Source: Sinonovacula constricta (lineage: Eukaryota; Mollusca; Bivalvia; Cardiida; Solecurtidae). Taken from it: a DNA stretch of 64,000 bases. The notes under the pieces are model-generated. The model had not been told where the DNA came from. It was given only the letters and a program-made list of their open reading frames with translations, and made no database searches. A program made the translations under genes and the position numbers. Location: the NCBI GenBank assembly GCA_007844125.1, contig CM017571.1, positions 2,803,088 through 2,867,087 of the forward strand, written 5' to 3'. Of this stretch, positions 24,901 to 37,079 are shown piece after piece; position 1 is the first letter of the stretch; every line of letters starts with the position of its first letter.

Positions 24901-26854
24901 ACATTCGTTTATTGAGTTATACATGTAAATTCCAGTGTTTCTGGGATAGTTTTAATAAAATGGTTTGATTTGTCTAAGCTTTTTATGATGCCTTTGAAAC
25001 GCACCGCATTGAGAAAAGGGTAAAACTGTGTTAGACAAGTAGTCGTATTTTCAGAAAGAAACACTGCTGCTACATGTAGTAAACAATTAAAATAAATGCA
25101 TAAACTAAAAACCAATTGTAAAGTCGTATAACGTAACTGCATGTTGAATTCTATAAGTAAAAACCATAAACTTATTACTTCTCTCTAGAAATAATTTGAC
25201 ACGAGAAGGATTTAAAGGCTAATGGTAAACGTTTAAAAAGAAAGACATTAAATGTTCAAAGTGTCGTACTCCTTCATAAACGGTCCATAAATGAGCCATA
25301 AACCATCCATTGGCAGTTCATACTGTCGTGTAGAAAATATCAATCACCGGTTGTGTAAACATATTACGGTGATAAACAGATAGAAGTAAGTCGCCAAGTC
25401 GAAGTTTTATTTGTTTACTTAAGTTCTTATCCTAAGTTATGTTTATAAGCTGTTTCACAGTTAGACGTAAGTATTTTTTGCCTTTTGTGGCGGGGTCCCT
25501 TTTGATATAAAAACAAAACAAAATGGTCGCGATTCCGATCTTTTTTTATAAGTAGTCAATGCTTGTATAAATCAACATATGAAATGTATACTAAAACAGG
25601 CACAGAATATCCAAAGGAGTAAATAACACATCTTCAAACCGAATAAAAAAAAAAGCCAAAAAATAAGTTGTTCCGTAATATAACTATGCATTACCGGTTT
25701 CTTTATATTTACCTTTTAATAATTTGGCAAGGAACTAAAATACAGTATGTGTGATATATATCCTGGTGGTATATATATGTATATATATAAACAATAAAAC
25801 GAGTAAATTAACGATGAGTTTGAAAATAATAATAATAATATGTATTTAACGTATCTAAGCTTAAACTTTGGTATTTAAACCATTGTCATTTCTGCTCGTT
25901 TTCTCAAATATCACATAATCCACTTTTTATCGTTAATGCCCCATCTGTCTTCCCATTGTCAAAATAACGTTTTTGTCTTTGTCCCAAAGGGTCTATCTTC
26001 AATAACACAACAATAATAATTCATGCTTTAGGACTTTATTAATTGGCACAATTAGATCTTCTACTGTTCTGTTTTAATAATGGTCCCCGATGTTCGATTT
26101 CACAAAGCACGATTACCAGTGTACAGGGAACCACGTGCGTTTCCGGTTAACATCGCAGCATCTGGCACCATATTTTGTTTTCCGGTTTGAAATGTCTGTG
26201 TAATGATTTCATAATTCCCTAATTGATATCTGTTGATCATCTCAGATAAAACAAAACTGTTATACTGTTGTTTATTGTGTTTAGCCCCTAAACCGCTCTC
26301 TTGAACATCGGCTTCCATTCTTACCTCTGTGATTGGCTCAGAAGCTTGTGAGACATTTGCTTGGAGATTGTGTGTTTACATCTGCGGTATTATCCCATCG
26401 GTTTAATTAGGCATGAAAATAGTTCCTTTTATAATAATATTTTCTTCTTCTCTATGATAATATATATCTATAATAGTATGATCCTTTAAATCAAATTTAA
26501 TGTTAGTTAAATATAGTTTGTCCGTTTTAACAAAATTCTTGTCATTGAGCCCGTGGCAGAGGGGTTAAAGTGAGGTACGAACGGCAACTCTGCTTGGAGA
26601 TTGCAGCTAAACCTGTCAGACGTATTTTGGCGGTAGATGACAAGCCTTGTACGCTGTTAATTGAATAAATTACTTCTCGGTAATAGCATTTGGGATTTTC
26701 CCTTTATTTTCTCTTTTTCTTCTTTTTAATATAGGTATATAACTAACAGTTTAAGAAACATGTTGGTACAACTCTTTTAAGACTCACTGAATCGCTCGAA
26801 TGCTTGACTTTAATGTTATTTAGAGATAAGCATGTACTCATCTTAGTATCAGTG
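21958..26854. other. Long intron stretch, mostly featureless
   Basis: About 4.9 kb without repeat copies. It contains the antisense open frame at 24502-24882 (listed separately) and small AT-rich simple repeats near 25775-25845. All other frames are under 80 codons and unrecognised. Confidence 0.5.
24502..24882 (-). CDS. Unrecognised antisense open frame (126 codons)
   Basis: This minus-strand frame stays open for 126 codons, opposite to the host gene. The first ATG (24768) leaves 88 residues. The upstream part contains a CxxC pair (CGKC) and a candidate acceptor near 24851. The stretch is richer in CpG than its surroundings. The composition is protein-like (mixed charged and hydrophobic, no simple repeat), but I recognise no domain. 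It may be an exon of a nested gene, a fragment of a mobile element's protein, or a chance open frame. Confidence 0.15.
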   Translation of the reverse strand, partial: TSHIYIIFYSIRGGEASCQNTFLKRFIPRICGKCAKRSMKDIFASVSDFLLLFPDNDIYQPNDRIVVNFAYTASRRKIRLITTHTKVDEALSILLYVSMDLRVMFNGVRKIYERKKTTLDIALWPE

Positions 26855-27873
26855 ATTGTGGTATCCGACAGTGGGGGGACCATTTTTGACCTTAAACAAC
26901 CAAACTATTGTTTTATTTTCTAAAACGATACGCGAAATGTTGTTTATAGATATTGTCCATCCATGTAAAAGGGATACATGCTATCCAGTCGCAATTACAA
27001 ACATATATTTCTTATCTACGTCAAGTTGCACAGTTGGTGGTTTTCGTTTTTTGTTTTTGTTTTTTTTTGTTTGTTTGTTTTTCAAACTGAGAAAAACATG
27101 TGACCACTTATTTTTGAGTTGGTCATACTGATACTGATGTCACGTGACATCAGCGTCCGTATGATCCGCTCTGATGTCGATGTCTTTTTAGCAGTACCCA
27201 CCCGCCAACCGTCGTGCCTATTTATAGATTTGAAATGAATGAGCATTACTAATGATTTTCTTCATGATGTGTACCGTCTTACAATTTAGGTTGTTTTCCA
27301 ATATAGTCCGTTCTTATTTAAAGGGGGTATCCGAGAGTTTGGACTAAAATTTCTTATTTCAAATAATCAAATAAGTCGTTGTTACCTGGAAAGGTCCTGC
27401 AAAATGCTGTTCATGAATGTCTTAGATCTCTGTGAATAGACAAACATAAATAACCACTCGTCATTGCAAACAGGTATTTCCTATCCGATCCACGCTGCAG
27501 AGATGACTTTTTTTAACCTTAGAAGACCACGTGACCACTTACTTTTGAGATCACGTTGTATAATTATCCGGTAAATCCGCTATCAGTTTATAGCATAGAC
27601 CACTATCGATCTTTTTATGCAGTTGAAAAGAATACGCAATCAGAGTGACATTTTTTGCGATTAGTTCTGTTTAACAATTCAGTTAGTGTTCAAATCGTAT
27701 TTATTAAGACTAAAGTTTGGGTTGCCCAACTTCCCCAAAACAGTGGTTCGATCGTAGCATGTTTTTGATATAGGTAGACTGTCGTATTCTACCTTTAAAG
27801 ACTAAAAATAAAGTCCTTGGTATGAGATTTATACTTGTGTTTGATGTAGGCAATCTGTCGAATACCACATTAA
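26855..27873 (+). mobile_element. MITE-A copy 4, split by copy 5
   Basis: The left end tgtggtatccgacagtgggg lies at 26855 and a matching right end, ggcaatctgtcgaataccac, closes at about 27873. A complete second element of the same family occupies 27318-27798 between them. Family blocks tgttgtttatagatattgtc and gatgtcgatgtctttttagc identify the outer copy. A T/TTTG-rich run at 27046-27080 interrupts it. Confidence 0.7.
27318..27798 (+). mobile_element. MITE-A copy 5, nested inside copy 4
   Basis: Begins ttaaagggggtatccgagag and ends actgtcgtattctaccttta followed by A. The interior aatgctgttcatgaatgtct and gcaaacaggtatttcctatc places it in the same subgroup as copy 1. TTAA is present at both ends. 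Confidence 0.75.
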
Positions 27874-29591
27874 GACATTCTAGCCAAATTTCGTCGTCTT
27901 CTTCATAGATTATTTTCCATGTGATACTGATACGTATTGTCATTGATGAGCAAAAACCAAGCATAACCATTAAAGCAAGCACAATTAACAATACAATTAG
28001 AAATAAAAGGCTGCTAACATAACATATTCTCTAATGTTCATTGATGTCTTCGAATGCCATTTAAACCAGCTGTCCAATAAAGACCAGACGTTGTATTCAT
28101 CCCAATAAGACGTAATTAGCTATTTAATTAGATATGAAAGGGTTGTCTGGCACGCGAGCCATTACAAAGCCATTACAAAGATTTAAACCCGTAGTATGCT
28201 GTATTTTGATAATAACATATTTTAATTCACATTCATCGTTTTTTTAGCGTTCAGCAACAGTACCAAGGCACAATGACAGAACCTCAGCTGCAAATAATGT
28301 AAATCCTGACCAGACAGCTCCCTGTTAGACCTGGGTGATCTGGATTTTCACTATTTGCCTCTGCGGGATAAGAGTGAAATGTCGTATTGACATTTATGCA
28401 AAATGCGAACCGGCGTGTATTCTGTGTGGACTGTAAATAAGTTAAATGTCGATGTGGCATGAAGGCTCATTATAACAACACCGCAAAAACAAAAAGGCGC
28501 ATTTCAAGTGGTCTGTTTTCAAAACTTATTTTAAACTTAGGTATTGATTGTGTATCGACTTGACTAAACTGGGCTATTTTCGAAGTGACGTGTTTATAAA
28601 TTCGATTGAGAATTGTGCTCTTTGTTGATGAATGTTTAATTGAAGTGAATGATTCTGGAATGTGAAAGGCACATTTTGTGAAATAACACCTATCTTTTCA
28701 AGTAGTTACATGCAATATCTACCGAATTATCACGATTCCTTGCTACATTCACAAAGAGAAACAGACAGCCATCCGCCATACTCCTCGAATAATAATATAT
28801 TAAAGCCACTTGGTTATAGTCACGCACATGTACATGTTACTTAGATGAATCGAACCGCGCTTTATATGTATTAACTTCATTGCGCCAAGCAAGTTTTCTA
28901 GCCAACCTGTATATTGTTTTTTTTTTGACTGACGTATATACTTGGCATACTTTGCTGAATGCCCTCTCCGGAGATAACTAGTTGAAAAAAAATAATAATA
29001 AAAAATTAAATAAAGCGTCACGACGCCTTCGATTCCCCCAACATAAAGACACCATAACCACGTGACCTTTTTAACATATAATAGATTAAGCAGAGGTAAA
29101 TGTTTTTTTTTTTAAATTTCTTTCTATAGTGATTCATTAAAGTTTGCTTTATTGAGAAAATAATGCAAAATAAACCAACTGTTTCCAAGAATTTTTAATA
29201 TTTTCATACTATTTATAAATGTATATTCTGTATGTAGTTATATCATTAATTTTAATAAAAACTTTGGACAATTTGGTGTGGCTTTGATACCTCAATAAAA
29301 GCTAACGCAGAAGTGATCTGGTTTGGTGCAGTAACAGTTTTCTCATGCCATAGTATGGTATGCTATTATATAAACCACAAAAATAATATGTCGGCAATCT
29401 CTTATTACATGCTATGTTATGATTGGGCAAGAAAATGTTTGTACAATTGTCATAATACTCACTAATAGTGGGTCATCGTAAAAGGGTTGCCTCCATTGTT
29501 GTCTTAGTTCTAGTGGTAAAGGTTGTTACAGAACACAAGGCCGGTTCTGCCATTTTGCTACAATAATTACTCGTTGCAAGTTATCGAATGC
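27874..29591. other. Intron sequence without recognised features
   Basis: AT-rich, open frames at most 93 codons without known domains. No repeat family recognised. Confidence 0.55.
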
Positions 29592-29842
29592 CAGGGATGG
29601 ATCCAGGGGAGGGGTGGGGATGAAGGACGCCCCCCCCCCCTCCAAACCACCACCAACAAGAACAGTAGAGTTGTGAAACCAGCTTAAAAATACTTAGCCT
29701 TTAAAGTAAATTTTGTCTGTTGACTGCTTAGGTCGAAGTTATATTCCCTAACTGTGTATGCATATCCAGTATTTACCGCGATTGAGTTGAACGGATCTTG
29801 ATTCATACCCCTACCTACCAAAACTTTCAGGATCCGCCCCTG
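29592..29842. mobile_element. hAT-like MITE, copy 2
   Basis: The ends are cagggatggatccagggg and tcaggatccgcccctg, inverted copies of each other with few differences. The flanks tcgaatgc and tcgtttgc match at 6 of 8, consistent with an 8-bp hAT duplication. An 11-base C run at 29630 lies just inside the left end. There is no coding capacity. Confidence 0.7.
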
Positions 29843-30739
29843 TCGTTTGCGTGAAGGGGTGGCTGTTATTGCTTCTTTTGCTATAGTAGCAAAGTATGTC
29901 GTAGAGTACTGAATATGTTCTGTATTTCCGTCCAGTACATTATTGTAGTATGGTAGTAACTATGGTGGGAATGTCGGGCCAGAAGTGAAAACCTTAGCCC
30001 AGAATCTACTCGGCGTTTCAAATTATGTTTTTAGAGGACTTTTGTTTTGTTTTGTCGTAATTTCTGGGTTCAAAACTTAAAGATAAGCTTCCCGGCCCTA
30101 TGGCGACGGTTGTATTGTTTAAAAGGAATTGCAATGACGACATATGTCATATATTAACATGTACTTTAGATTGGTATTTTAAAGTCTATAAATATTTTTT
30201 TTAAAAGTCACTTCTTTACAACTTATGGCAGAGGCTATCGTGCTTGCCTAATCTGGGTTTAAAAGAAAACTCATTTTTTTTTAGTGTGAAAGAGACTTTT
30301 CGTATCGTGTTAAGGTCAAGCAAACGTCTACTGCATGTTTACTTTGTAAAGGCTTTTTTTTTCTGAAACTGTACACGTTATAAATCAATGATATTCTAAT
30401 ACGCCTGTTAAATATCTGTGAGTATCTATAAACAATCAGAAACACACGGGTTCGTCAAAATTAATATTTGCTATGTCTGGAGAGTATGCTCATTATTTAA
30501 TAAAAGCCCTGACCTGCTGCAGGGGATGGAGACTTGATGAATAAGATTCAAGCGCAAATATTGCTCATAATGCGATTTATGTCCATAAAATATGAAAGGA
30601 ACTCATTTGGTTTGAAGTGTTAGTGTTTGTATTTGAAAATAGCTTTTACCGGTGTAAGAAATCGATTTCATTATATTTGCATTTTTGGATGATTATATTT
30701 GCGTAGAAGTCATTGGGTTTAAGCATAAGTTCAAAATGT

Positions 30740-31260
30740 GGCAATATTTGCAAAATCTGTGTATTGTCAAGCAAATTATGGCAACATTTTGCAAAATCTC
30801 TATTTTATCAAATGGTGACAGAATTTTGCAAAGTCTGTTATCAACAAAACTAGTGACAGCATTTTGCAAAATCTGTTATCAGTAGAATGGTGACAGCATT
30901 TTGCAAAATCTGTTATCAACAGAATGGTTGCACTATTTTGCAAAATCTGTTATCAACAGAATGGTTGCACTATTTTGCAAAATCTGTTATCAACAGAATG
31001 GTGGCAGCATTTTGCAAAATCCGTTATCAACAGAATGGTGACAGCATTTTCCAAAATCCGTTATCAACAGAATAGTGGCAGCATTTTGCAAAATCTGTTA
31101 TCAACAGAATGATGGCAGCATTTTGCAAAATCCGTTTTCAACAAAATGGTGTCTGCATTTTATCATCCAAATGGAGATAACATTTTGCACAATCTGTGTT
31201 TTGCCAAGCAAACGGAGGACAAAATGTTGCATAGTTTTTGTTTTACCAACCAAATGGTTG
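30740..31260 (+). repeat. 37-bp tandem satellite
   Basis: The unit is acagcattttgcaaaatctg followed by ttatcaacagaatggtg, about ten good copies in the centre. Units at both edges are diverged (tgtattgtcaagcaaat on the left, tgttttgccaagcaaa on the right). 37 is not a multiple of three and the unit has few stops, which explains three overlapping open frames of 60-70 codons here; these are not genes. Confidence 0.93.
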
Positions 31261-32066
31261 TATTCTTTATTACGCACTTTTTAATCATTTATGATAATCT
31301 TTGCTCCGACATATCAGAAAGGTGATGTGTTTCAGACCAATGTTTTGTTAAGATAGTACGTAGATATATCTATACAGCATCCACCATGCTTCTGGTCCAA
31401 AGTTATGAGTACCCGATGAAATGATTGTCGGGAAAAGGTATGTTTATTCTCATAGACATACTCTAGTAATAAAACTGTGACAGCAACAATTTTGGAGGTA
31501 AAGGTATTTTTTTAAGATTGTAGTGTTTAACACAGCTTCCATGGACGAATGGCTGTTTTTAGCTGTTGTCCTGATGAAAACCCTAGCTGCACCGACCATT
31601 TAAAGACGTCAATAAAAACAACATACAACTACAAGAGTTTTAGATCTGAAACATTATATTGATAGAGTTATAGACATTTTTGGCGACAAACTTGTATAGA
31701 TGTGTGGTTGTATGGTGAGTGTCAAAACTACACCCTTTAGCGCGCTTGAAACATTTTAAGTTCAGTCCGTTATAATGAATTAAATGTTGGTTTAAATTGT
31801 GTTGCTATTTAAGTGCAGTGCCACAGTTTACCGGAACGCCCTTCAAATCAATCCATAGATTTATCAGGAGATCATCGACAGTTCCTGTTTGATAGTTTTG
31901 TTATCCCTAGACTTCCAACTAGACATCATCCAGGTCGTCATGTCACGTGATCTGTCACATGGTCACGTGGTCTTTAAGTCAAAACCGGAGCGCTTCGATG
32001 ATACATGTTCCCCCTCGCCACAACTCGTTTTTTTTTCTGTACGAGATCGAAAAATGAACTGATAAC
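31261..32066. other. Intron sequence without recognised features
   Basis: No open frame or repeat of note. A gtcacgtg-rich patch (31938-31972: gtcatgtcacgtgatctgtc, then acatggtcacgtgg) holds two CACGTG E-boxes and could bind bHLH factors, but E-boxes are common by chance. Confidence 0.45.
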
Positions 32067-32076
32067 GGTCGATGTT

Positions 32077-32452
32077 AATCGGAACACCTCGGACAATTCA
32101 CGAATCATCTCTCGGATGTATGTAGGTCGTCGGATTAGCTCGGTCATTTCCCTAAATGGGACTTCCTTTGTAACAGACGTCAAAACAAAGATGGCATCTC
32201 GGATGACAGTTCACTATAGTACGATGCCTGTAAAAATTCACTTTGTGGCTGCTTCAAATTTATATCATCCAAGCTAAATTTACGACAGCTATCAAACGAC
32301 GCTATTGCTTGTGTTTTGTGCGAACTTAATTTTAAGCATATTCTTCCGACTTCCGGAGAACAAAACGATCGTGATTTCTATAAGTATCAATGCACCAGAT
32401 ACATCTGAGGGATGATTGTCCCGAGGACGGAATCACCCGAGGAGTTCCGATT
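32077..32452 (+). mobile_element. Mutator-like MITE with TSD, copy 1
   Basis: Left end aatcggaacacctcgg, right end ccgaggagttccgatt: inverted repeats matching 15 of 16. Flanks ggtcgatgtt (32067-32076) and ggtcgacgtt (32454-32463) differ at one base in ten, a 9-10 bp duplication typical of Mutator-like elements. The interior shares cttccgacttccgg and caaaacgatcgtgatttc with the copy at 51748. The apparent 90-codon frame is part of the element. Confidence 0.7.
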
Positions 32453-32931
32453 GGGTCGACGTTAAAGGGATCTTTGTTGGATCTTTGCAATAAAACGAAA
32501 TGTGCGAATAACCGCTACGCAATACTAGAATCAACTGGAAGACTTAAACGTAAACAATCAACATAATCTGGTTGGAAGTTTTCACCATTCTTGGACAGTG
32601 ACGGATGACAGCATTATCCGAGAATTCCCGATTAGACCATCAGACACCTTTTCTATCATATACGACGGTTTATACTTGGTGTTATCACTACGAATGGTGT
32701 TTCGTTCCAGACACATTTGTCTTTGAGATTCACTAATATAGTGTTATTGACTTGACAGAGACAAGAGAGATTATTAAGAATGCGATTTGTCTACTGTTAC
32801 ATGTATGTAAACAATATGGAAAGTACATTAATCACCAGCAAATGCAAACATAATGTGGAAATTGAAGCAACTAGTGCTGTTTCTGACACTTTGATACAAT
32901 TTATTTATTGTCTCTCATCATTGGTTCTCCT

Positions 32932-33198
32932 CGGAGCTTGTGGCGTAGTGGTAGAGTCGCCGACTTGTAACTCCTCTGACCGCTTAGCCTCTCACCGCGT
33001 GGGTTCGAGCCCCGTTCGGGGCGAAGGAATCAATGTGGGAAGGTCTTCCAGCTGACTTGCGGTGCGCCGCTGGTTCTACCCAGACATTTGTCTGGGATCT
33101 TCCTCCACCAAAATAGTTCGACGTCGCTTTAATGATCATAATTGGTCGCTGCGATGTATTTCAAAAACCAACAACCAAAAATAACAACAACAACAACA
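32932..33198 (+). mobile_element. SINE family 3, plus strand
   Basis: The head has A-box gtggcgtagtggtagagtcg and B-box gtgggttcgagccccgttcg with an extended spacer between them. The body follows (gctggttctacccagacatt, then the ccaccaaaatagttcgacgtcg block) with an (AAC)n-rich tail. Same family as 8523 and 59926. Confidence 0.85.
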
Positions 33199-34905
33199 TC
33201 AAAATAGCATAGTACATGTATGAATGTATAATTAGAAAATATACATAATATACACAGGTCTGAATGTATTTGTTATGCAAAGCCCGGTTAAACACTTCCA
33301 ATTTGCTGTGGACAATATTTTTAAGTATAAATTTAAACAATGATGTGTAACAAATATGGGCTCAAATGCATGAGCCACGTTTCCTGTTATTTTCCTTATT
33401 CAATCCATATCGTGTTTTTTCTTCTTCAAATCTATTACTCATGCATGCAACCAAGCAGTATTTGGCCAACAGCTTCTTATCTTACATTGTCTCCAAATCT
33501 GCGTCCTTTACCAAGGTTGTCAGGTGTTTGCGCCATTATATTTTATCACCTAATACTGCATGTTTTACCCAGATCTGAGAATCCCCGTGTTGTTATCGCG
33601 CTCTGATGCACAAATGCCTTAAATACCCTTAAATACGACACCATAACCGCTGTAGTAGTATACCTTAAAGTGATTGTTCCTCTGTACTTGTACATCTCTT
33701 CGGCTTAACATAATTCGTTAACCTTTTATCTGTCATTGGTATGTTTGCTGAGCAGGTAAAGTACTTCACATTTGACCACATTGTTACAAGAATTGTTCTT
33801 ATCCTGATTAAATATACATTTTACGAAGAAACGCTAACATAACTCATATTAGATGTTTTAAAACAAAAAAATATATATCCGTGTGAGTCGAAGATCAGGT
33901 GTTACTTAATTCACATTTATAACTACATTGAATATTAGGGATAAACACCTATATTAGTCATGAAATTGATGAGATTTGGGCGAAATATTATTACCAGCCA
34001 GATGCTGGAAAATAATATTTGCCTACCTCTAAAATTTATAAATATTCGCTATTGCTCTTCATCGTATTTGCCCTAGCCGTTGTGCAAATGAGTTAGGTAG
34101 ATAAAGACTAAGTAGGTCGAGGTCTGCCTAGTTGAGAATTTCGTTGCTGATGAGCCCGTTTTCTAATATTGACATACCTATGATCTGATGAAAGGCGTAG
34201 TTTTAAAGATGAATTTGGGGTGCAGCCCCTTTAATATAGTATTTATGCGCTCGGTGTGCGTCGATGCAATATTATATGACCAGGGCTTATTTATGTTTCT
34301 TTTCTAATTCAAAATAAGAGACCGTCATTTTGCTTGAAGATTTTTTTTGTAAACTTTATGATGTTTTTCGGTGGTACCAAATATGTTGTGTCGTTATAGT
34401 TTTTGTTCCAATAAAGGCAGATACCCGAGTGTACATATCCCATGACATTATATTATCTAATCCGGAGAGCACAAGTCAATTCACAAACATGTGGTGTTTT
34501 TAAATCGTAAAAACGAGACTTCTCATCTTGAAATTTGCATTTTCAAAAAAAAAGAGAAATTATTCATAACCTCAATATAATTGTTTGCATAGCTCATACT
34601 TTCTTCTCCCTTTTTACAATCTGTGTGTTTTATGAAGGTCCCAGTAATGTATACTTTAAAATGTTAGGCTGGAGGTTGCCACATGAATTTGTCCTTGCTA
34701 AATCGCATTAATTCAACAACTCTTCTATAAGAATTATATTTTAATAATACTTTAACAATTATTTAGCCTTCAACAGTATTAACAATTTGTACTTAACTTA
34801 TAAGTCGTATTATATTCTTACATCAAAATTAAAACTCGTCACGGTGGATGTCCGGCTTATCTTACTATGACAGCTTGCACAAAACATTTATTCATTAAGT
34901 CCTTT
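33199..34905. other. Intron sequence without recognised features
   Basis: Short overlapping frames (at most 88 codons) with no domain. A small ggggtgcagcccc hairpin near 34217. Otherwise nothing recognised. Confidence 0.55.
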
Positions 34906-35352
34906 GTTGTGTTCCATGTTTCCTATGAAAAGCATCTCACTAAACTGCCGTAACTTGCGTCGTTATGAAACAAAGCTTAAATAAAAAATAAAAATATCAG
35001 ATGAGTTGGCAATGCCAAACCAAGAGTGTGAATGGCAGAGAGATGTTTTGCTAACTGTCTACTTTCTTATACATAGTGCCTTACTAAAATATCGTAACTT
35101 ATGTCATTTTGGAACAAAGCAAAGAGATCCACAAAGCAGATGAGTTCGCTATGCTGGAGCCAAGAGTGTGAATGGCAGAGAGATGTAATGTTTTGCTAAC
35201 TGTCTACTTTCTTATACATAGTACCTTACTAAAATATCGTAACTTATGTCATTTTTGAACAAAGCAGAGATCCACAAAGCAGATGAGTTCGCTATGCTGG
35301 AGCCACGAGTGTGAATGACAGAGAGATGGTATGTTTTGCTAATTGTCTAGAC
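34906..35352 (+). repeat. Tandem array, about 140-bp units (three plus a partial)
   Basis: The block atgagttsgc..atgc begins at 35001, 35140 and 35283. Each is followed by agagtgtgaatggcagagag, then ttttgctaactgtctacttt and ctaaaatatcgtaacttatg. A decayed partial unit precedes (34906-35000). The two downstream units are most alike. Confidence 0.88.
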
Positions 35353-36793
35353 CGCATGATTTCGATGCCAGATGTCATTACAAGAGCCACATCTGCTGAG
35401 CCTGCTACGTGATGAGTCACAGAGAGTTCCACTAGGGCGTATATGTGTTCCAAAAATGCGCTCACATTTGGCATATCATTTTTTTGATACCTTGATATAT
35501 GTTTCACAATCGTGTCAAAATGTAAGCTCTAAATGGATTGTTTTGGGGTTTTTTTGCAGGCAGGTAATTCAAGTTATATATTAAAGTTAATTATCCTTGT
35601 ATTTCTCTTCTTTCAACTTTTGTAAGCTGTTTTTGACATAAATTAAACAACATCTTAAGGCGTTTTATGTTTTGCAAAAGATAAACAAACGGCTATTGGG
35701 CTTTAACGATTTTTAAATAATGTTAAACTTTTAATAATTGATTACAATTCGGCATGTAATAAAATGTGTCTGACGCAAGTCTTATGCTACCACATACATG
35801 TTTTAAATATTCAATACGATATTCTGAAGCGCGACAGTTGGATGAAATTTCACTGTTGATCTAATTAAATGTTCCTTCCTAACGGGCCAATAGCAGCTGG
35901 TTTTCCTCCGACACAAGGCATCTTCATTACAACAATGCATATGTGTTTTATGGCGCATAAGTTCTGGGGAAATTGTCAAAGTTTTATTGATTTATACAGT
36001 TCTACCCATTAAAATATGACCAGCAAAGTTTCCCTAACGTCAAGGAAACGACATTCGGCCATTTATTTACCTTTTTTATAGCAGCAGGATATCTTAAATC
36101 ATATAGTACGAGAAACCAGCCTTGCTTTAGAAATACAAATGTCTTGAAATGAACCAGTATCTTATCTTTGTTGTGTCAACCAATACATTTGAATTATTGT
36201 CAGCTTCCCGAAATTGTTTATTCTTTCAAATTTTATTTAAGAATTGGGAATTGGGTATTTGGAAATGTATTTGATATTATTTCTTGTTACGCTCTCCTGT
36301 TTATATTGATTGCAATTATCACAATTTTATTACTCGTACATGAGCATTTTCTCAAACGTCAAAATCTCGCCCGTTCTCGTAGTCTTTGTTTCGTTACAGG
36401 TCGACCCTCAAATAACGCCTTCAACATATATGCAAACACCACGCCTCACCAAATGACATTTTATTTGCTAGTTAGACATGGAATATATCTAATACAGGCA
36501 GTGTGAATAGACATATGAATGCAAACGACACGCTGCTTCGTTTAAAATGGTTTAACATTATTATTTACATGGACAAATTATACAATAGAAGTTATAAACT
36601 AACATGTTTTTTTTTCTTTTTCCAAATACATCAAATTTGGGCCAGTTTGATCTGTGGATCGGAGGCCTAAAATTACGAATAAACATTGTACTGAACAGTG
36701 CAGGCAATGTACACGGTTGCAAGAGATTGATCGAAGGAGTTAGAAGTTCACCAGAAAAAAAATCTGCAAACTAAAATAAGTAAATCTATTTAC
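35353..36793. other. Intron sequence without recognised features
   Basis: The largest frame (36168-36506, 112 codons, no ATG near a good context) is hydrophobic and unrecognised, and I do not call it a gene. No repeat copy. Confidence 0.5.
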
Positions 36794-37070
36794 TTATAGG
36801 GATGGGATGGGATTAGCCGGCATTTTTGCGATACTGTGCAGCGACATTTTTATCATTATAGCACTTATGAGGTGTCCAGGGACTGAACCCGGACGGTCCA
36901 TTATACTGACACCGACGAGTCAGGCGTTATGCTGTCCTCTTAGCCCCGTGCGTTAGGAGGGAAGCCACTACTACCAACTTTAAAGTCTTTGGTTTGACGC
37001 GGCCGGGGTTTGAACCCACGACCTCCCGATCCGCAAGCCGACGCTCTACCACCTGAGGTTTTGCGGCCGG
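36794..37070 (-). mobile_element. SINE family 2, second copy with TSD
   Basis: Minus-strand element with the same body as 16386 (gggactgaacccgg, ccattatactgacaccgacg, ggagggaagccactactacc on the plus strand) and the reversed tRNA-like head at the right end. Direct repeats tctatttac flank it (36785-36793 and 37071-37079). Confidence 0.85.
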
Positions 37071-37079
37071 TCTATTTAC

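Noticed and set aside
30740..31160. CRISPR array
   Set aside because: The units are contiguous tandem repeats with no unique spacers, in a eukaryotic intron.
30685..31284. Overlapping frames with repeated FCKICYQQN motifs
   Set aside because: The 37-bp satellite has few stop codons, so all three frames stay open. Not genes.
32005..32277. 90-codon frame
   Set aside because: Lies in the Mutator-like MITE; the second copy does not keep the same full frame.
34141..34170. Hammerhead ribozyme (ctgatgag motif)
   Set aside because: The matching GAAA core and closing stems are missing, so it is a chance motif.
36168..36506. 112-codon hydrophobic frame
   Set aside because: No good start context, no domain, and typical of T-rich DNA read in the Phe/Leu/Ile frame.
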